From Thozetella sp. PMI_491 (Eukaryota; Ascomycota; Sordariomycetes; Chaetosphaeriales; Chaetosphaeriaceae), in NCBI GenBank assembly GCA_021432635.1, contig MU270078.1, positions 1 through 64,000 of the forward strand: a DNA stretch of 64,000 bases, written 5' to 3'. Within the stretch, counting starts at the first letter, position 1. The number at the start of each line of letters is the position of its first letter. Below the pieces are notes generated by a model that worked only from the letters and a program-made list of their open reading frames with translations, made no database searches and was not told the origin of the DNA. Shown piece after piece: positions 57,687 to 64,000 of the stretch. Made by a program: the position numbers and the translations under genes.

Positions 57687-58634
57687 TTATAGACAAGCAA
57701 GCAACCCAGCAGCCACAGCCACGCCGGCCATCTGAGTCGGAGCCGCCCTCCATCCAGCATTCTTCGAGGTCGATGTTGCAGTTGTCGTTGGCTGCCTTGC
57801 AAGTGCCGTGCTGGTTGCTAGTTGCGCGATCTCGCTCGCAAGTGCCGCATCGATCGTTACCACGCACGGGTCCGCTTGTCGACCACTGCCGGAGTCGTTC
57901 GCGCCATCCAGCACCGTCGGACAGGTCGGCTCAGTCACGTTGGGGGAGATGCTGACGATGGATCCGCCTTCGCTTTGCCCCGCGAACACTGGACACTTTC
58001 CCCCGGCGCTTTTGACCACGTCGACGTCTATGCCCTTGCCATGGTCTGGCGCACTGGCGTCGCTCTCCTCCTCGGGCGCCTCGACGCCGAACACCACGCC
58101 GCCGAGGACGCTGGAAGTCTCTTCACTGCACTTACCGGAGCCGAACCAGGCCCAGTCAATATGCCACTGCAGCATGAAGCGCGCGCCACGGTTCTTGCGT
58201 GAGATCCAAGTTGTCACGTTGGTCGCGTCGACGAGGGTCGTAAACGTGTCGGAAGTACCCGGGATAGTGTGGACGGAGGCGCCACTCGAGATTGGCACTT
58301 TGCCGCTGGCAAATAGAATACCGCCGGGGCTTTGCTCTGCTGAGTACGACACGATGCTCCAGCTAAAATTGAAGTCGACACCACCGGCACGCACGTCACC
58401 GAAGTTGTGTACCGAGAAGGCGATTGGTAGGATTTCGGTCGACTTGTACGTCTCGTTGGCGCGCGGGAACACGGCGCCGACCTCGAAGGTGTATGTGCTC
58501 GACACCACCGGTCCTGTAGACGTAGAGGTGGAGGCGGATGTGGGCGTGGTCGTCGTGGACTGTGCGTTCGTGCCAGTGCCGGCCAAGAGCAGAAGTAGCG
58601 CCAGGCGCCCCCACAACTTGGGGAAGTTTGACAT
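57687..58634 (-). CDS. Secreted, GPI-anchored-like surface protein (DUF7136-like)
   Basis: An intronless frame of 315 residues from the ATG at 58634. The signal peptide (MSNFPKLWGRLALLLLLAGTGTNA) is followed by a Thr/Ser-rich linker, then a domain starting YTFEVGAVFPRANETY, whose PR-N-TY pattern resembles the fungal DUF7136 family. Several N-glycosylation sites and paired cysteines fit an extracellular fold. The C-terminus has a Thr-rich stretch and a hydrophobic tail (MAGVAVAAGLLACL), consistent with a GPI anchor signal. Function unknown. An in-frame ATG at 58709 would bury the signal peptide and is less likely. The plus strand carries a long shadow ORF. Confidence 0.8.
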   Translation of the reverse strand: MSNFPKLWGRLALLLLLAGTGTNAQSTTTTPTSASTSTSTGPVVSSTYTFEVGAVFPRANETYKSTEILPIAFSVHNFGDVRAGGVDFNFSWSIVSYSAEQSPGGILFASGKVPISSGASVHTIPGTSDTFTTLVDATNVTTWISRKNRGARFMLQWHIDWAWFGSGKCSEETSSVLGGVVFGVEAPEEESDASAPDHGKGIDVDVVKSAGGKCPVFAGQSEGGSIVSISPNVTEPTCPTVLDGANDSGSGRQADPCVVTIDAALASEIAQLATSTALARQPTTTATSTSKNAGWRAAPTQMAGVAVAAGLLACL

Positions 58635-59456
58635 GTCCTCAGTTCTGATGTGCCGGTGATCCAGCGTGTCTACGCGGCGCACAAAGCCTTGTCGGTTTGC
58701 AGTGAACAAGGTAAAAGACAGAATGACAAAATAAAAGTCCTGCCGGCAAATATCGCTACTGGCGACAAAAGGGCTTGGGGACTATTTTGCAGGATTTAGC
58801 CAAGAGGCCCTAGGTGCTAGTGCCGTGGTCCTGCTGTAACCTCCCGTATCTGTCCATTTGACGGGGCGATCGCGGCGCAGCACCCACTGAAAGAAGGGGT
58901 TCGGAGCGAGCTATATGGAACTCTGTGACAGTGCTTGGCACTGGACCATTGGAGCATTCGCCTTGGCGGACGCCCGTAGTCCATGGATGCGACACGTGCC
59001 TCAACCAGAAGGGCCACTTATAGGCTTACCGTGCAGGGGTTACAGCCCACCCTGGCTTCTGCATAGCAGAACCGAGAGGGGCCGAGTATACCGGACCGGT
59101 ACAATTAGTTACAACTCGGGTGCGTATGCAAGGGGCTTCGGTGGCAAAATCAGCCTGAACACGCGAGCACGCGGTCGGGGTCTTGGGCCGTCGAGAAGTG
59201 TGGCAACACTCCGAAAATTCTCTCCTGAATCCCGACCTTGGATAAACTATACTTGGGGAGGAGATTTACCGTGAATTTGAGCCTGGCGCTTACAGAAGGG
59301 TTGAGAGTAAGGTTGCAGCACTGGTGCAAAGATGATGGTCTTCGATATCTACAACTACCATGGGAAATAATATGCACATGAATATTCAATATCTTAATCC
59401 TCGAGCCGGCGTTTGGCACAATGTCGCCCTAAATCTCGCATCCGAGCATGATTCGC
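58635..59456. other. Intergenic region, no gene seen
   Basis: 822 bp between the surface-protein start and the chitinase stop. The small ORFs here have no family content. It should include the surface-protein promoter and the chitinase 3' region. Confidence 0.5.
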
Positions 59457-62400
59457 TCACGGCTTGTTGCACGGCCACGCGAACCACTCGTCCTTCTTGT
59501 TCTGCCAGTTGTCCCTGACCTCCTTGACCGAGCAGACAGGGATGTCAATGTAACCAGGAGACTGGACAATATTGTCGTTCTCGACGTACTGGTACATGTC
59601 GTCGACGAGGTTCTTGTCGCCCAGGTCCGGCAGGGTACCGGCCTCGCTGGGGTTGGGGCCTTTCTTGCGCCGGTTGATGATGCTGGCCACAATGTCCTCT
59701 TTCTTGAGGCCAGCCCAGTTCGTACCGTCAAGCGTCTTGAAGCCCGCCATAGGTTCGGCCTGGTTCCAGTGATCGATCAGGCCCCAGTGGTTCGCTGACG
59801 CGCTGTACCGCTCGAACGCCTTGCCCTCCGGTCGCACCATCATGTACTGCCTTCCCTCAAAGCAGACGAGCGTATCGTCGGACTTGGGGATGATACTGAG
59901 CCTCTCGACTTTCTTGCCGCAGTCGGTTTCCAAGTCCATGAGCACTGGCCGCCAGCCCTTCTCACGCCACATGATGGGGACGAGCAGCGCATACATGATC
60001 TTAAGGACTGAAGCATTGAACGATTGGTCAGTTCGGATATCCTTTGGTTCATAGCTATAGTTGGATGGGATTTCACTCACGCTTGTCCTCCATGTTGAGA
60101 TCCGGGACAGGCTCAGCCGTCAGCAGCTTTCCGTCGTTGATTAGATTCCAGAGGGTATCAATTCCCTCGGGGGAACCGCCGAAGATTGCCGGAAGGGTTG
60201 AGTTTAAATCTTCCTTGAACCTTCGGACGATGGCCAAAATCTGCTTGCTCGTGTCACCCTCCTTGCCGGGCTCAGGACCAGGACTTGCGGCGCGGTTAGC
60301 GATCGTTTGAGCATCACTGGTGGCTTAAAACTTACAGAGCATCCTTGGTCGTAGCGAAGGCAAATGTAATGATGGATCGGGAGCCGTCCTTCAGGTTGTC
60401 ACCGAAATCCTTGTGATCCGGAATATTGTTCGCAGGGTTAGCTGCGTCCGTCCGGCCCTTCCACCACATGGTGTTGCGGAGCCCTGAAGCCATCGTGGTC
60501 AGCATGTGTGCGCAAAACTAATTTAGGAGCTCGGAAGAAAACTCACAGTTGTTAAAGATGGGACCGGTGGCAAACGAAAGACCGAATGAGACGATATCGA
60601 GGATAATCTTGAGCGCGAGGTCAGGCTTCTTGTCAGGGCAGAAGGTTTTGACGAAGTCCTGCAGGACCGCGGTCGTCTGGAGCGTGTTGTGGGCGGACTC
60701 AACGCCTTTGTACATGTTGGTGATCATCTGCGCAGGGATGGGGTCAGCGTTTTGCAACCGAGAGCAGCCTTGCCTGACGGGACCAGCTTTACCTCGTGGA
60801 TAGCGGCCCAGCTGTCAAGGATCAGCCAGCCAGCAGGACCAGTGTCATCGCCCTGGATACACGACTCAATATGCTTGCAGCTGTTCTGTGACGACAGAAT
60901 ATGGCAGTCGAAGGCGCTGGGACCGTGGAAGAAATCGCTGACGGCTCGGGGGAAGCTCTGTCCGCTGTTCTTGACCGAATCCCAGTGCTCCATAGCGGCC
61001 TTCCAGGCCGTGTCAGTGCAGAGCTTATACCAGCGCCACGAAGGAGCAGTGGAGGTAGTAGTAGCGCCTTCACTTTTGCAGTTTTTGGAGATGTAGCAAT
61101 TCGGGTTGTCGTCGCCAGGCGTGAAGGTCGCGAGATCCACGGCCCAGTCGGTCGTGCCGGCCATGTTGAGGCCCTTCCACTTAGCAGCGCGGCTGTCCTT
61201 CTCGTTGTCATCCATGTCTAACCGCAGATTCTTTGTCAGCTTTGTTCTCTGTTCTTCTTCGTTGAGCCTAATTAGGTCAACTTACAAGCTACCCAGTGAA
61301 TGTCGTCGTACACCAAGATCTGACTGTTGCTGTCGTCGGTGAACATTTGGATCGCGCCATCGCGCTTGCCGCCAGTAGATCCGGTCTTGATGATCTCGTC
61401 GATCTCGGCGTTGGAGATATAGCCAGACTCGGCGGTGCAACGTCCCTTCTTAGCTCCTGACTCGGGACCGGTGAAGCCGCACATGGGCCCAGTGCAGCCA
61501 GGCTCGGTCATCTGGAACGAACGACCGTACGACGACACACCGACGACAACCTTATTCGACTGAACGCCGGCCTTGGTGATCATGGAGAGCGAGTTGAGGG
61601 TCTCAGACATGTTGACGTGCGAGCGCAGGCAACTAGTGCCATCGCAGCCCGGCATCGACCACTTGCTGTCCCAGTCCCATTGGCCTAGGAGTGTTTAGCA
61701 GGAGTCGAGGGAGCATAAGTCGAGCCTGCAATGCAGTAGGTAGACTGGGAGTAGCTATCTTACCGTGGAGATCGTAGGTCATGAAGACGACGTAGTCGAG
61801 AATCTCAGACATGGGCTGAATGGGGAAGTTTTGCAGATACCAGAACGACGCCGGGGCGGCAATGGACATGGTCTTGTCCCTTGGAAGCTTCTTGCGGAGC
61901 GACCGAATGAGGGCGAGATACCTCTCACCGTCGAGGGTATCAGCGGCAGGAATGTCGGGGAGATCCTGGGCACCGGGGTACTCTAATTGGAGCAATCAAG
62001 TTAGTTACCGACACTTATGGTGACCGTGCGCGGAAAAGCCTACCCCAGTCGATATCGATACCGTCTAGGTCGTTGGCGCTAGATATAAAGAGTTAGTAAT
62101 TTGACTCATCCACTGTTTAAATTTAGCGCTGGGAACTTACATGATGAAGTTGGCCAGGTTGGTGGCAAGCATCTCGCGGTTCGCGTCCTTGACACCTTCG
62201 CGGAAGATCCAGTAGCTAGTGGGGAAAGTCGAGGCGGACCAACCGCCAAAGGCAACCACCTTGTGGTGACCAGTCATGGCCTTGAATTTATTGAATTGGT
62301 CTTTAACCTGAGGGTTAATCTGGACGGTGAAGGAGGGTGTGACGTCGGCGAAGGCAAAGTGCACGTGGGTGATGCGCTTGCTCATCTGCGTGACGTCCAT

Positions 62401-64000
62401 GTGCAGACATTCACGGTTGTTGTTCCACGCCTCGAAGTAACCGAGGGTAATCGAGGAAGCAGGACCGACGTCGTTGTTGATGATATCCATGCCGCAGCTG
62501 GAGATACAGCCGTTCTTGCCGGGCTCAGATGTACCCGGGGGTCCAAGGGACGACTCGATGCACTGCGTACCAATCAGCCATTATCAACGTGATTAGGCCT
62601 AGCGACCATAAGCTACTCACGAAGTCTTCGGTAGTACCACATTGTCCCCAGACGTTGCAGCAAACGTTAAGAGGGCTGGTGGCCTTGTTAGCAACGATTG
62701 GTCTGTGTTCGCACCTCGAAACCTACCAGGGATTCAGATCAGCCAGCTTGGTGTCGTTGTTCGGCTTCTCGGTGCCCGGAACCTGAGGTCCACAACGAGC
62801 ATTCTCCAGAGGAGCGGGCACTGCGAAAGAGATCAGATATTGTTCTTGCCATCCTCTAATGTATACCGCGGCTCAGCGTATGGAGTGTTTGACTTACTCG
62901 GCGGGTCACCCTTACTCAGGCACATGTACATGCCGACCCAGAGGCTCTTGCACCCCGACCAGCCCCAGGTGTTCTGGTTCAGATCCTCTAGATCGTCGGA
63001 GGTGAGACCGTTGGCGGCGGCAATCTTGTCGCAGTAGTCGTCCTGGATGACGACGTACTTGTGGCATGAGCCATCCGCCTCTGGCTTGGGACGGATATCA
63101 GGCAGAGTGCCGGACGTGCAGCAGACCCACTGGCCTTCCTTTAGAGTCGAACAGAAATTCTTGTCACTCTCGTGCAGCTTGGTGAAGTCAGCCGATGAGA
63201 TGCCGCACTTGGTGGCTAGCGTACCGCAGCCATCGCCAGAGTGGACCTGGATAGTGCGGCAGTCATCACGCTGGTCGAGGTGCGAGGCGCTGGAGCTGCT
63301 GGTAAGCGCACTGGCGCTGTAGCGCCGTCGCACGCCGCCCTCCGTGCTGTTAGACGAGAGGGTGTCGTTCTGGATGTTGCTGGGAAGAGCCACGCCGTCG
63401 GTGTAAGCAATGCTCATAGATTCAGTCTTGACATCGCCATCGACGGAGGTGATGCACTCGCTCTGCGCCCAGGTGCGGACGAACTCCTGCACGGCGAAGA
63501 CCGAGTCAAGGCCACCGCGGCCATCGATTACAACGCCGACGGTGTACTCAGAGTTACGCTCATCGCCGCAGACCTGCAGGACAGTGGTCTGGGGCAGGCT
63601 CTCGGCACCGGCAGCAGCAATCATCTCGGACAGCCGCTCGAGGAGGGAGGCAGCAGCGCCCTGCTTCTGAACCCGGCTACCGACATAGGCACCGACGACA
63701 GCATCGCCGCGCTTGGCAAAGAAAGGAGCCGAGGTGTTGTCGGTCTGAGGAATGTTGAAGTATGTGTCCTGGAGCTGACGGAGAGCGGTACCGACGTCCG
63801 AGGTGAAGTTCTTGAGGCTTGAGGTGGCCGACGACAGAACGACCTTGATCTCCTCAGTCTCCTTAACAGAGCCATCATCCTCAGTCTCAGCCCGCTTCCG
63901 TGCCTGATGCACACGGGACTGGACCTCGCCCTCGCTGGCGGAAGAGACGCAGGCGCGGAAGACGGAGTGGGTGTTAGGGTCGGACAGCGGCATGTACAGG
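59457..64000 (-). CDS. LysM / chitin-binding / GH18 chitinase (class V, subgroup C type), 5' end off window
   Basis: Twelve exons are visible: 62898-64000 (open at the edge), 62727-62820, 62621-62675, 62141-62562, 62044-62078, 61764-61982, 61286-61684, 60793-61217, 60547-60727, 60336-60483, 60081-60283 and 59457-60007. Two LysM-like modules lie in the first (DDCRTIQVHSGDGCGTLA; KYVVIQDDYCDKIAAANGLT). A type-1 chitin-binding module spans exons 2-4 (NPCPLNVCCNVWGQCG). The GH18 barrel has FGGWSAS and DGIDIDWEYPG; the catalytic glutamate codon is split G|AG by the intron at 61983-62043. TYDLHGQWDWDSKWS follows. A long C-terminal region of about 550 residues has no enzymatic motif. This domain order is that of fungal chitinases resembling the alpha subunit of yeast killer toxin, which hydrolyse chitin in cell-wall attack or remodelling. 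The 5' end and any signal peptide are beyond the window; the ATG at 63993 is probably internal. Confidence 0.93.

Noticed and set aside
57808-58659. 283-residue plus-strand ORF opposite the surface protein
   Set aside because: The minus strand has a signal peptide, a Thr-rich linker and a GPI-like tail; the plus-strand protein has no recognisable pattern.
1-64000. CRISPR arrays, prophage or bacterial operon structure
   Set aside because: The window is eukaryotic, with spliced genes throughout; no regularly spaced direct repeats or phage genes were seen.

Overview
The window is nuclear DNA from a filamentous ascomycete (Pezizomycotina). The evidence is short GT-AG introns of about 50-110 nt with CTAAC/CTAAT-like branch points, closely spaced genes on both strands, and fungus-specific families: non-reducing polyketide synthase, Zn2Cys6/AflR-type regulator, AsaB-like oxygenase, LysM/GH18 chitinase and cluster-type P450s. 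I cannot name the species. Exon borders below were inferred by hand from splice signals, reading phase and family conservation; there are no transcript data.

Region A (1 to about 28 kb) is the core of a secondary-metabolite gene cluster. It opens with a non-reducing PKS whose 3' end lies off the left edge (SAT-KS-AT-PT-ACP-ACP-CMeT visible). Then follow a 2-oxoglutarate/Fe(II) oxygenase, an AflR-type regulator, a BBE-like FAD oxidase, a D-2-hydroxyacid dehydrogenase, an O-methyltransferase, an MFS exporter, an AsaB/CmcJ-like oxygenase, a secreted cupin and a regulator-like fragment that lacks a DNA-binding domain. An inverted-repeat element lies at 24.8-25.3 kb.

Region B (about 28-48 kb) starts with a 2.2 kb gene-poor gap and continues with tailoring-type genes: a membrane-bound O-acyltransferase, two P450s, a sterol-glucosyltransferase-like UGT, a secreted GH79 glycosidase and an APH-fold kinase. 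Between the two P450s sits an apparently unrelated island of two nucleotidyltransferase-fold genes and a calcineurin-like phosphoesterase. No prenyltransferase or terpene cyclase is visible, so the simplest product model is a C-methylated aromatic polyketide that is oxidised, O-methylated, acylated and glycosylated, then exported. Whether A and B are one cluster or two adjacent ones is not settled by the sequence.

Region C (about 48-64 kb) looks like ordinary genome: a single-pass PAN-like surface protein, a SWIM/RING ubiquitin-ligase-like protein, a small Cys-rich zinc protein, an APC amino-acid permease, a polytopic membrane protein of unknown function, a GPI-anchored-like secreted protein and a 12-exon LysM/chitin-binding/GH18 chitinase that runs off the right edge.
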